DNA of 64,000 nucleotides. It comes from Marinobacter guineae (GTDB lineage: Bacteria > Pseudomonadota > Gammaproteobacteria > Pseudomonadales > Oleiphilaceae). Location of the stretch: positions 653,030-717,029 of the forward strand of contig NZ_KZ319340.1 of assembly GCF_002744735.1 (NCBI RefSeq), in the 5' to 3' direction. Below the pieces are notes generated by a model. It saw nothing but the letters and a program-made list of their open reading frames with translations. It made no database searches and had not been told where the DNA came from. Shown here in pieces: positions 26,235 through 34,060 of the stretch. The translations under genes were made by a program, and so were the position numbers. Every line of letters begins with the position of its first letter. Positions within the stretch are counted from its first letter, which is position 1.

Positions 26235-26684
26235 ATGCTTTCTTTAAAACTGCACTCCAGCGCCTTGACCATGATGCTGGCAGCCGCGCTCATGCTCGGT
26301 GGCTGCCAGGCGCTGGACTCCCAGCCCGAGCCCAGCCTGTACCAGCAGCTCGGAGAACGGGCCGGCATTGCCGATGTTGTTGAGGATCTGCTTTACCTGA
26401 TCGTGGAGGACGAACGCATCAATCACCAGTTCAAAGGAATTGATGTAGTGCAGTTCCACCGCAACCTGACCGACCAGCTGTGCCAGCTCAGTGGTGGGCC
26501 CTGTACCTACACCGGCCGGGAAATGCGGGAGCTGCATGCAGACATGGCCATCACCAATACCCAGTTCAATGCCCTGGCCGAGAACCTGATACTCGCGATG
26601 GAGGAGAACAACATACCCACCGGTGCCCAGAACAGGCTGATCAAACAGCTTCTGCCACTTTATCCGGACATTCGAAATCTTTGA
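26235..26684 (+). CDS. Lipoprotein group I truncated haemoglobin
   Basis: A 149-residue protein with a lipobox (LMLGGC, Cys about residue 24) and a complete small globin domain: SLYQQLGERAGIADVVEDLL (helix A/B), RINHQFKGIDVVQFHRNL, and the F-helix pattern MRELHADMAITNTQFNALAE, in which the His is the likely proximal haem ligand. A globin tethered in the periplasm rather than in the cytoplasm is unusual and would suit O2 or NO binding next to the cupredoxin. The residue after the lipobox Cys is Gln, not Asp, which favours outer-membrane sorting. Confidence 0.82.
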   Translation: MLSLKLHSSALTMMLAAALMLGGCQALDSQPEPSLYQQLGERAGIADVVEDLLYLIVEDERINHQFKGIDVVQFHRNLTDQLCQLSGGPCTYTGREMRELHADMAITNTQFNALAENLILAMEENNIPTGAQNRLIKQLLPLYPDIRNL

Positions 26685-26744
26685 GAGCCCCTTATAAAAG
26701 GGTAAGCTGTGCGGCTCATCTGACCACTGCCGATCCAGCCAGAA

Positions 26745-27146
26745 ATGGAGACCCGCACCTTGCTCGAAAACGCTGATCTGGGAAAACTGATTATTCGCCT
26801 GACCCTTGGCGGCCTGATGCTGTTCCACGGTATTGCCAAACTGCTCAACGGCGTTGGTTTCATTGAGAGCGAGCTGGCCAGCCATGGGCTGCCTACCTTC
26901 CTGGCCTACGGGGTTTTCGTGGGCGAAATCATTGCCCCTCTAATGGTGCTTCTGGGCTACCAGACCCGCATTGGCGCCCTGCTGATCGTGTTCAATATGC
27001 TGGTGGCGATTGCGCTTGTGCATGCCAACGAATTGCTGGCCCTTGGCCGCAGTGGAGGCTGGGCGCTGGAGCTCCAGGGTTTCTTCCTGTTCACAGCGGT
27101 GGCAGTGATTTTCCTCGGGCCGGGGCGTTACAAACTGAAGAACTGA
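26745..27146 (+). CDS. DoxX family membrane protein
   Basis: A 133-residue four-helix protein: LIIRLTLGGLMLFHGIAKLLNG, FLAYGVFVGEIIAPLMVLLGY, GALLIVFNMLVAIALVHA and a final hydrophobic segment ending in GPGRYKLKN. DoxX/DoxD relatives take part in quinone-linked or redox membrane reactions, but the family is functionally mixed. It lies 60 bases after the globin gene on the same strand and may be the last cistron or separately transcribed. ATG 26745 has only a weak SD. Confidence 0.8.
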   Translation: METRTLLENADLGKLIIRLTLGGLMLFHGIAKLLNGVGFIESELASHGLPTFLAYGVFVGEIIAPLMVLLGYQTRIGALLIVFNMLVAIALVHANELLALGRSGGWALELQGFFLFTAVAVIFLGPGRYKLKN

Positions 27147-27155
27147 CTGCTCTGG

Positions 27156-28952
27156 TCAGACGCCGGGGACCGACGCCTCCCTGAGTCCACGGGCAACCAT
27201 CACCCGGTTACGGCCCGATTCCTTGGCTGCATACAGCGCGTCATCGGCCTGCCGGATCAGCTCGTGGGCTTCCATGCCCTGAGTGGGCACGAGGGTGGCG
27301 ACACCCACACTGACGGTCAGGCTGACCGGCGCCACCCCCTCTCCGGAATGCACCGGGGAGCGGGCAATTGCCTGGCGAACCCGCTCGGCAACCTGAACTG
27401 CGCCTTCTTCCGGCGTTGCCGGCAGCAGGATACTGAACTCCTCGCCGCCATAACGGGCCAGCAGATCCCCCGTTCTCTGGACTTCGGCGGCGCACAGGGC
27501 CGCCACTTCGGTCAGGCAGTCATCGCCCACCAGGTGCCCCAGTTCATCGTTTACCCGCTTGAAGTGATCGATATCCAGCAACAGCATGCTTAACGGATGG
27601 CTGTGGCGGAGAGCCCGCTTCCACTCGTCTTCCAGCTTTTCGTCAAACTGACGTCGGTTGGCGACATGCGTCAGACCATCAGTCAGGCTGATCGCCTTGA
27701 GTTGCTCGTTCGCACGCTCCAGCTCCTCGGTACGCTCCTGAACCCGCATTTCCAGGGTCTGGTTCGCCTGTTGCTGAATAACCAACGCCTGCTCCTGGGC
27801 TTCCTGCCGTCTGCGACGCTCAAGATTGATCCGGTAGGCCATGGCAAAGGAAAGCAGGATCACTTCCAGGGCTACACCGACCTGGGGCACGAATTCCGTC
27901 AGGAAACTGCGGGGCATAACCCCAAGCTTGCTCAAAGCCAGAATCAGGTGGCCAATCAGCAACGGCGTCCAGGCCAGCACATAGAAGCCACCCAGAATCT
28001 GGCCTTTGCGCCAGACCTGAACGCCAATCAGCCAGGCCGCTGGAGTTGCCAGCGCAGCCAGGACGCTGACCAACACAATACCGGCCTGGTATGAGCCAAA
28101 AAGGCCGAACAGTAACGAAAAGACAGCGCCCGCGCGAACGAACTGCAGGAACCGGTAACTGGTCAGGCTATAAAGGCGGACGTTCAGAAACCTGAGGGTA
28201 AATGTGACGGCAAAAAACAGGGCAAGGCTGATGGCCGGTACCGTGAAGTACCGGTTGATCCCGGGTAAATCCGGCCACAACCACTGGAACAGCAGGCCAT
28301 GGAAATTCAATTGGACCAGTCCGGTGGCAACAACGGTCAGCACGTACCAGAGATAGGTGGAGTGGCGGACAATCACGAACAGGAACAGGTTATACAGCGC
28401 CATCGCAATGATGATGCCCAGAAATACCGTTTGCCACCCATAGGACAACTGCTCATTGGCCAGAAAATCGGCCGAGGGCGTGACCGCCACGGGAATTTGC
28501 ACAGAACCGAGGGTTTTCACCCGCACGAAGGCTGTCACCGGTTCGGTATTTGAAGGCACCAGGAACACGAAATCGCGGTGATAGATGGGACGGCTACTGA
28601 AGGGCAGGGTGTCGCCGGTATGATGGGTCTGGATCAGTTCTCCATTGAGAACCCAGTGAACGGACACTTCGTCAAGCAGCGGATAGCCAATCTCAAGTAC
28701 CCGGTTGGCCGGGTCCGGCGGAACCTCGATCTTCAGCCAGAAACTGCCATCGCTGAATCCACGATTGAACACATCACCGGCACCGAAGGCCTGCCAGCTG
28801 TCTGGCGGCAAGGTGCGGACATCCGCCAGCACCAGCTCATCCGCCGGCGCCTCCAGCCACTCGAAAGCCACCGGGGCGGCCCGAGCCGAAGCGCCGGCCA
28901 GAGCTGCCAGCCACAATAGAATCAAAAGGATGCGGGGGACCTGCCGCTTCAT
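27156..28952 (-). CDS. 7TMR-DISM diguanylate cyclase
   Basis: A 598-residue protein: signal peptide (1-25), periplasmic 7TMR-DISMED2 domain (about 30-165), seven membrane helices (about 185-380), coiled coil (about 385-430, rich in Glu/Gln) and GGDEF (about 435-590). The active site is RYGGEEF and an inhibitory I-site RTGD (RxxD) stands five residues before it, so it is an intact, product-inhibited c-di-GMP synthase. It converges on the DoxX gene with 9 bases between stops. It may be an opposing partner to the phosphodiesterase 2 kb away, but that is only proximity. Confidence 0.9.
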   Translation of the reverse strand: MKRQVPRILLILLWLAALAGASARAAPVAFEWLEAPADELVLADVRTLPPDSWQAFGAGDVFNRGFSDGSFWLKIEVPPDPANRVLEIGYPLLDEVSVHWVLNGELIQTHHTGDTLPFSSRPIYHRDFVFLVPSNTEPVTAFVRVKTLGSVQIPVAVTPSADFLANEQLSYGWQTVFLGIIIAMALYNLFLFVIVRHSTYLWYVLTVVATGLVQLNFHGLLFQWLWPDLPGINRYFTVPAISLALFFAVTFTLRFLNVRLYSLTSYRFLQFVRAGAVFSLLFGLFGSYQAGIVLVSVLAALATPAAWLIGVQVWRKGQILGGFYVLAWTPLLIGHLILALSKLGVMPRSFLTEFVPQVGVALEVILLSFAMAYRINLERRRRQEAQEQALVIQQQANQTLEMRVQERTEELERANEQLKAISLTDGLTHVANRRQFDEKLEDEWKRALRHSHPLSMLLLDIDHFKRVNDELGHLVGDDCLTEVAALCAAEVQRTGDLLARYGGEEFSILLPATPEEGAVQVAERVRQAIARSPVHSGEGVAPVSLTVSVGVATLVPTQGMEAHELIRQADDALYAAKESGRNRVMVARGLREASVPGV

Positions 28953-29110
28953 AGCTTTTTCCGGTTTCCGGGCCTGGCCGGTTGTTCTAAACTTTCAGTC
29001 CCTGACTGAGTCTTTTTGCATCCATACAGTTTTCCACAGTTTAGACGGTTACGCATACCGCGTCCGCCATTCCTGCAAAGCCAGATTAGTCTGGTTTGAT
29101 GAGGCCAATA

Positions 29111-29341
29111 ATGACTGAGCGCAAAAACGAGATACGCCCCGGCCGCTACCGCCACTACAAGGGCAACGATTACGAAGTGATTGGCATCGCCCGGCACAGT
29201 GAAACCGAGGAGCAGATGGTGGTTTACCGCTGCCTGTATGGCGATTACAGCCTTTGGGTGCGCCCTCTGGCCATGTTCCGGGAAACCGTGGAAGTGGCCG
29301 GTGAGCAGGTACCCCGCTTCGCCCGGCTGGACGAGGCCTGA
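29111..29341 (+). CDS. DUF1653 protein
   Basis: A 76-residue protein with the DUF1653 signature: RPGRYRHYKGNDYEVIGIARHSETEE, YRCLYGDYSLWVRPLAMF. It forms a small SH3-like fold in known structures; function unknown. ATG 29111 follows GAGG; an in-frame start at 29096 precedes the SD and is rejected. It is divergent from the diguanylate cyclase, about 158 bases away. Confidence 0.82.
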   Translation: MTERKNEIRPGRYRHYKGNDYEVIGIARHSETEEQMVVYRCLYGDYSLWVRPLAMFRETVEVAGEQVPRFARLDEA

Positions 29342-29457
29342 CCGTTACACAACCGCTTTGACTACCACGTTCATTTCCTGCACATTACCGCGCTTTTCAT
29401 GATCCCAGCCCCCACAAGGGGCGGGATAAACTATTAATTCCTACCCGGAGTTTTGCC

Positions 29458-30780
29458 ATGAATGCCGTTGTTGCTGCGGTTGCCATCATGCTCGTCCTGA
29501 GTTTGTGCCGCATTCACGTTGTCGTTGCCCTGATTATCGGTGCCGTATCCGGCGGCCTGATCGCAGGCCTGTCCCTGGATGCCACTATTGAAGCCTTCAA
29601 TAGTGGCCTCGGCGGCGGTGCCACCGTGGCGCTGTCCTACGCCACCCTGGGGGCTTTCGCGGTCGCCATCGGCAAGTCCGGCCTGGCTCACGCCCTGGCG
29701 GACAAAGCCCTGGCTCTGGTTGGCCGGCAAGACGAAGGCAAGGCCGTCAATGGCATTCGCTTCCTGATTATCGGCCTTCTGCTGGCCATCGCCATCTCGT
29801 CCCAGAACATCCTGCCAATCCACATCGCCTTTATTCCCCTGGTCGTACCGCCACTGCTGTACGTGATGGCGAAACTGAACATGGACCGTCGCCTGGTCGC
29901 CTGCGTACTGACTTTCGGCCTGATCACCCCGTACATGTTCCTGCCAGTGGGCTTTGGCGGTATCTACCTGAATGAAATCCTGCTGGCGAACGTGAACGAA
30001 AGCGGTGTTGATACCACCGACCTGAACGTCATGTCCGCCATGGCCCTGCCGGCCCTGGGCATGCTCTGCGGCCTGATCATTGCGGTGTTCTTCAGCTATC
30101 GTGGCGAGCGCCGCTACAACATGAACGCCATCGCCCGCACGGAGCGGGTCGACGTGAGCTACAGCCCGCGAACCCTGATCATGGCCCTGGTGGCCATCGT
30201 CACTGCCTTTGTGGTGCAGCTCTGGCTGGGCTCCATGATCCTTGGCGCACTGGCAGGCTTTGTGCTGTTCAATATCTCGGGTGTGGTGAAATGGAAAGAA
30301 GCGGATGACCTGTTCACCGAGGGCATGAAAATGCTGGCAATGATCGGTTTCATCATGATTGCTGCTTCAGGTTTTGCGGAAGTCATGCGGGAAACCGGCG
30401 AAATCGCCACACTGGTCGAAAGCTCCGTGGCGACCATCGGTGAGAACAAGGCCATGGCGGCCTTCCTGATGCTGGTGGTGGGCCTACTGATCACCATGGG
30501 CATCGGCTCGTCGTTCTCCACCATCCCCATCATCGCGGCGCTGTACGTGCCCCTGGCCCTGGAAATAGGCTTCAGCCCCCTGGCCATCGTCGCCCTGGTC
30601 GGCACCGCCGGTGCCCTGGGTGACGCCGGCTCCCCGGCCTCAGATTCCACCCTCGGCCCAACCGCCGGCCTGAACGCCGACGGCCAGCACAACCACATCT
30701 GGGATACCGTGGTGCCGACGTTCCTGCACTACAACCTGCCGTTGCTTGGCTTCGGGTGGTTGGCGGCCGTGATTCTCTGA
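29458..30780 (+). CDS. Na+/H+ antiporter family carrier (NhaC/YuiF-like)
   Basis: A 440-residue protein with about 11 membrane segments, of the ion-transporter superfamily. Conserved parts are [41 protein letters not shown] and the C-terminal [23 protein letters not shown] split over the re-entrant loop region. Family members are called Na+/H+ antiporters, but related YuiF proteins may move amino acids, so the substrate is uncertain. The 116-base leader contains a GCCCC-CACAA-GGGGC hairpin (about 29411-29425) just before the SD (CGGAG). Confidence 0.75.
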   Translation: MNAVVAAVAIMLVLSLCRIHVVVALIIGAVSGGLIAGLSLDATIEAFNSGLGGGATVALSYATLGAFAVAIGKSGLAHALADKALALVGRQDEGKAVNGIRFLIIGLLLAIAISSQNILPIHIAFIPLVVPPLLYVMAKLNMDRRLVACVLTFGLITPYMFLPVGFGGIYLNEILLANVNESGVDTTDLNVMSAMALPALGMLCGLIIAVFFSYRGERRYNMNAIARTERVDVSYSPRTLIMALVAIVTAFVVQLWLGSMILGALAGFVLFNISGVVKWKEADDLFTEGMKMLAMIGFIMIAASGFAEVMRETGEIATLVESSVATIGENKAMAAFLMLVVGLLITMGIGSSFSTIPIIAALYVPLALEIGFSPLAIVALVGTAGALGDAGSPASDSTLGPTAGLNADGQHNHIWDTVVPTFLHYNLPLLGFGWLAAVIL

Positions 30781-30836
30781 ACTCGGAGGTTGCTGTCCTT
30801 TGTAGCCTTCCTGGTTGGGGGGCTGCGAGGGACAGG

Positions 30837-31094
30837 CTACTCCCCGTCGTCGGCGGATGCCTTGAAAAACACCACCTGTTTGACGGTGTGATCATCCTCG
30901 TTCTTGCGCTTGTTCACCCGGGTTTCCAGCTCCGGGTTGGCCGGCTGTTCGACGTCGGACACCGCATCGGTGAAGCCGCAGGCCACGCACTCGCGGACCT
31001 GGTCATCGTCGTCGGTGGTGAACATCATGATCTTGTCCATCTCCGCACAGCGGGGGCAGACGGCGCCGGCGATAAAACGTTTTGGACTCGCCAT
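30837..31094 (-). CDS. yheV: YheV-family zinc-ribbon protein
   Basis: An 85-residue protein with four cysteines in two pairs: AVCPRCAEMDKIMM and RECVACGFTD, forming a zinc ribbon, then an acidic/basic tail. The pattern matches the YheV family. It is encoded 138 bases downstream of prlC on the same strand, with two REP-like palindromes in between, and converges with the antiporter gene. Function unknown. Confidence 0.8.
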   Translation of the reverse strand: MASPKRFIAGAVCPRCAEMDKIMMFTTDDDDQVRECVACGFTDAVSDVEQPANPELETRVNKRKNEDDHTVKQVVFFKASADDGE

Positions 31095-31124
31095 AAAATA
31101 CTCCAGTAAATTTGGGCATTGGTT

Positions 31125-31154
31125 GTCGGGTTACGGCCTTTGGCCTAACCCGAC
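31125..31154. repeat. REP-like palindrome A
   Basis: GTCGGGTTA (31125-31133) pairs with TAACCCGAC (31146-31154), and an inner GGCC-TTT-GGCC extends the stem. It shares GTCGG-TTA with palindrome B 42 bases downstream, as in paired REP elements. Confidence 0.7.
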
Positions 31155-31195
31155 TTACGTTCCTGACGATCCGGCAGACGACACCAATGCTGTAG

Positions 31196-31221
31196 GTCGG
31201 ATTAGCGAAGCGTAATCCGAC
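31196..31221. repeat. REP-like palindrome B
   Basis: GTCGGATTA (31196-31204) pairs with TAATCCGAC (31213-31221) around a GC-GAA-GC tip. The surrounding TGTAGGTCGGATTAGCGAAG is a common proteobacterial REP sequence of the kind mobilised by RAYT transposases; no RAYT gene is in the window. Confidence 0.75.
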
Positions 31222-31232
31222 ATCGCGTTTCG

Positions 31233-33278
31233 TCAGGCTGCTTCGCCCGCAATGCCGCAGTGTCTCAACAACGCATCCACCTGAGGCTCTCGACCCCGGA
31301 AGGCCTTGAACAGTTCCATGGGCTCCTGCGAGCCGCCTTTCTCAAGGATGTTGGTAAGGAAAGCCTTACCGGTTTCCGGATCGAAGATGCCTTTTTCCTC
31401 AAACAGGGAGAAGGCATCGGCGGCCAGCACTTCCGCCCACTTGTAGCTGTAGTAACCCGCTGCGTATCCGCCCGCGAAGATGTGGGAGAACGAGTTGGGG
31501 AAACGGTTGAATTCCGGGGCCGGCACCACAGCAATCTCGCTGCGGACCTTGCGGTGCATATCCAGCGGGTTGGTGGGTGCCTCGCTGGTGAATTCGGCAT
31601 GCAGGCGGAAGTCGAACAGGGAGAATTCCAGCTGGCGCACCATGGCCATGCCGGACTGGAAGTTCTTCGCCGCCAGCAGCTTCTGCAACAGGTCTTCCGG
31701 GAGTGGTTCGCCGGTTTCGTGGTGCGCGGCGATCAACCCCAGGGATTCCGGGTTCCAGCACCAGTTTTCCAGGAACTGGCTGGGCAACTCCACGGCATCC
31801 CAGGCCACGCCGTTGATGCCAGATACGTCCAGCACGTCGACCTGGGTCAGCATGTGGTGCAGGCCGTGGCCGAATTCGTGGAACAGGGTAGTGACTTCGT
31901 CGTGGGTCAGTAGCGACGGTTTGCCATTCACCGGTGGCGTGAAGTTACAGGTCAGGAAGGCGACCGGCAGCTGCAAGTGACCACGCTGGTTGCGCCACCG
32001 AACCCGGCAATCAGCCATCCAGGCGCCGCCACGCTTACCCTGGCGGGCAAACAGGTCCAGATAGAACCAGGCCAGGGGTTCGCCGTTACGGCTGATGCAG
32101 TAGGCGGTGGCGTCTTCGTGCCAGGTCTCCACCTCGGGCCTGGCTTCAATCTGTACATCAAACAGTTTCTCTGCCACCCGGAACAGGCCGGGCACCACGT
32201 TGTTCACCGGGAACCAGGGTCGCAGGGTTTCCGGGGAGATGTCATAACGCTTCTGGCGCAGTTTCTCGCTGTAATAGCCAATGTCCCAGGCCTGCATGTC
32301 ATCAGCGCCAAACTCGTCTTTGGCAAACGCCTTCAGCTCGGCAAATTCCTTTTCGGCCTGGGGCTTTGCCTTGGCCGCGAGCTGGTTCAGGAACTCCAGC
32401 ACTTCATCGCTGCTACGGGCCATTTTGGTGGCCAGCGAGCGCTCGGCAAAATTGTCAAAACCCAGCAGCTGGGCAAGAGCGTGACGACGCTTCAGAATTT
32501 CCGCCATGACCGGTGTGTTGTCCCACTGACCAGCATCGGGACCCTGATCCGATGCCCGCGTGCCAAAGGCTTCATAGACTTCCCGGCGCAGGTCGCGGTT
32601 GTCGCAATAAGTCAGAACCGGGAAAAAGCTGGGGAAATCCAGGGTAATCACATAGCCGTCCAGCTCTTTCTGCCGGGCGGCCTGCTTGGCGCCTTCAATG
32701 GCCGTTTCCGGGATACCGCTCAACTCATCCACATTGGTGATATGTTTGAACCAGTGCTGGGTCGCATCCAGAGTATTGTCGCTGAACCGATTGGACAGTT
32801 CCGCCAGCTCCCGGGACAGATCGGCATACTGCTTTTTCTTGTCTTCAGGCAGATCGACACCGCCCAAATGGAAGTCCCGCAGGGTGTTTTCAACCGACTT
32901 GCGCTGGGCTTCGCTCAGATCCTTGAAGTCCTCTCGCGCCGCCACTTTCTTGTAGGCGTTGCAAAGTGCCTCGTTCTGGCTGACTTCGGTGGTGTACTCG
33001 GTCAGCTTTTCCAGGCAGTTTTTGTAGACCTTGCGCAGGTCGTCGCTGTTCATCACGCCGTTCAGGTGTGAAATGACCGACCAGGCATTGCTCAGCTTGT
33101 TTTCCATCGCCTGCATTGGCTGCGCCAGGGTGTCCCAGGTGGGATCCTCATTCTGGGCAAGGCTCCCAATCTTGACGCGGTTTTCACTGAGAATCTGGTC
33201 AATTGCCGTTTCCATGTGTTCAGTGCGCACATGGTCAAACTTCGGCAACAGGTCGTCGGTCAGTAACGGGTTATTCAT
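31233..33278 (-). CDS. prlC: Oligopeptidase A (M3 metallopeptidase)
   Basis: A 681-residue cytoplasmic thimet-type peptidase that degrades short peptides, including cleaved signal peptides. The zinc motif HEFGHGLHHML (HExxH) is near residue 470, with the downstream Glu ligand in NGVAWDAVELPSQFLENW. Length and ends match PrlC (N-terminus NNPLLTDDLLPKFDHV). Its promoter region is shared with the divergent carbonic anhydrase gene and contains a 29-base-arm inverted repeat. Confidence 0.95.
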   Translation of the reverse strand: MNNPLLTDDLLPKFDHVRTEHMETAIDQILSENRVKIGSLAQNEDPTWDTLAQPMQAMENKLSNAWSVISHLNGVMNSDDLRKVYKNCLEKLTEYTTEVSQNEALCNAYKKVAAREDFKDLSEAQRKSVENTLRDFHLGGVDLPEDKKKQYADLSRELAELSNRFSDNTLDATQHWFKHITNVDELSGIPETAIEGAKQAARQKELDGYVITLDFPSFFPVLTYCDNRDLRREVYEAFGTRASDQGPDAGQWDNTPVMAEILKRRHALAQLLGFDNFAERSLATKMARSSDEVLEFLNQLAAKAKPQAEKEFAELKAFAKDEFGADDMQAWDIGYYSEKLRQKRYDISPETLRPWFPVNNVVPGLFRVAEKLFDVQIEARPEVETWHEDATAYCISRNGEPLAWFYLDLFARQGKRGGAWMADCRVRWRNQRGHLQLPVAFLTCNFTPPVNGKPSLLTHDEVTTLFHEFGHGLHHMLTQVDVLDVSGINGVAWDAVELPSQFLENWCWNPESLGLIAAHHETGEPLPEDLLQKLLAAKNFQSGMAMVRQLEFSLFDFRLHAEFTSEAPTNPLDMHRKVRSEIAVVPAPEFNRFPNSFSHIFAGGYAAGYYSYKWAEVLAADAFSLFEEKGIFDPETGKAFLTNILEKGGSQEPMELFKAFRGREPQVDALLRHCGIAGEAA

Positions 33279-33296
33279 AGGTCCCCTTCTCAGCTA

Positions 33297-33326
33297 TTAA
33301 AATCTCAGGTAATTTCGTTTAGTCAA
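33297..33326 (-). promoter_or_regulatory. Candidate prlC promoter
   Basis: Read on the minus strand: TTGACT (33326-33321), an 18-base spacer, then TTTTAA (33302-33297), about 19 bases before the prlC ATG at 33278. The leader would be very short. Confidence 0.3.
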
Positions 33327-33337
33327 ACCTCGGGGAA

Positions 33338-33453
33338 GGTACCTGTGGGAGAGGCCGTCCCAAAACACGCTCCTTGCGGCACATCCATGCGACGCTTGGG
33401 CTCCGCCATCCCTGGCTCCGCACAGTTTTGGGACGGCCTCTCCCACAGGTACC
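33338..33453. repeat. Inverted repeat with conserved core, copy 2
   Basis: The left arm 33338-33366 is perfectly complementary to the right arm 33425-33453 (29 of 29). The 58-base centre shares ACATCCATG, ACGCT, GGCTCCGCCATCC and TGGCTCCGCAC with the copy at 12417-12469, while the arm sequences differ from that copy. It lies in the divergent prlC/carbonic anhydrase promoter region. Confidence 0.88.
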
Positions 33454-33489
33454 CCGAATCTCCGGGTAAACGCTATATGGGTATATGTA

Positions 33490-34026
33490 ATGACGAATGT
33501 ACGTTCATACAAGAGTATCACGCCACAATTTGGGGAACGCACCTGGATTGATCCAAGTGCCGTAGTGATCGGTGATGTCCAGACCGGTGATGACGTTTCT
33601 ATCTGGCCCATGACCGTGGTGCGTGGCGATATGCACCAGATCCGCATTGGGGATCGCTGCAGTATCCAGGACGGATCGGTGCTGCACATCACCCACGCCA
33701 GTGATTATAACCCGGGGGGTTATCCGCTAACCCTGGGTGACGACGTAACGGTGGGCCATAAAGCGCTGCTGCATGGCTGCACCATTGGTAGCCGGGTACT
33801 GGTCGGTATGGGCTGCATCATTATGGATGGCGCCGTGGTGGAAGACGAGGTGATTGTCGCGGCCGGTTGTCTGGTGCCCCCGGGCAAGACCCTGGAATCG
33901 GGGCACCTGTACGTTGGCTCGCCGTGTAAAAAGGCCCGGGCGCTGACCAATCAGGAACGCGGGTTCTTCAAATACACTGCTGCCAATTATGTCCGGCTCA
34001 AGGATGACTACCTGAGCGAACAGTAA
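33490..34026 (+). CDS. Gamma-class carbonic anhydrase family protein
   Basis: A 178-residue left-handed beta-helix (hexapeptide repeat) protein of the YrdA/CaiE type. Repeats of V-I-G-D-V and I-G-x-x form most of the chain; the zinc histidines are in SVLHITHA and VGHKALLHGCTIG, and the catalytic-type Arg/Gln region is VVRGDMHQIRIG. A C-terminal helix (QERGFFKYTAANYVRL) caps the trimer. Whether it hydrates CO2 is not assured in this subfamily. ATG 33490 opens shortly after the inverted repeat. Confidence 0.88.
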   Translation: MTNVRSYKSITPQFGERTWIDPSAVVIGDVQTGDDVSIWPMTVVRGDMHQIRIGDRCSIQDGSVLHITHASDYNPGGYPLTLGDDVTVGHKALLHGCTIGSRVLVGMGCIIMDGAVVEDEVIVAAGCLVPPGKTLESGHLYVGSPCKKARALTNQERGFFKYTAANYVRLKDDYLSEQ

Positions 34027-34060
34027 GCCAGTGGTCTGAAAGGCTACCGGAGCTCGTATT

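Noticed and set aside
31977..33071. 364-codon plus-strand ORF opposite prlC
   Set aside because: Shadow of prlC with no SD and no domain; the HExxH peptidase is on the other strand.
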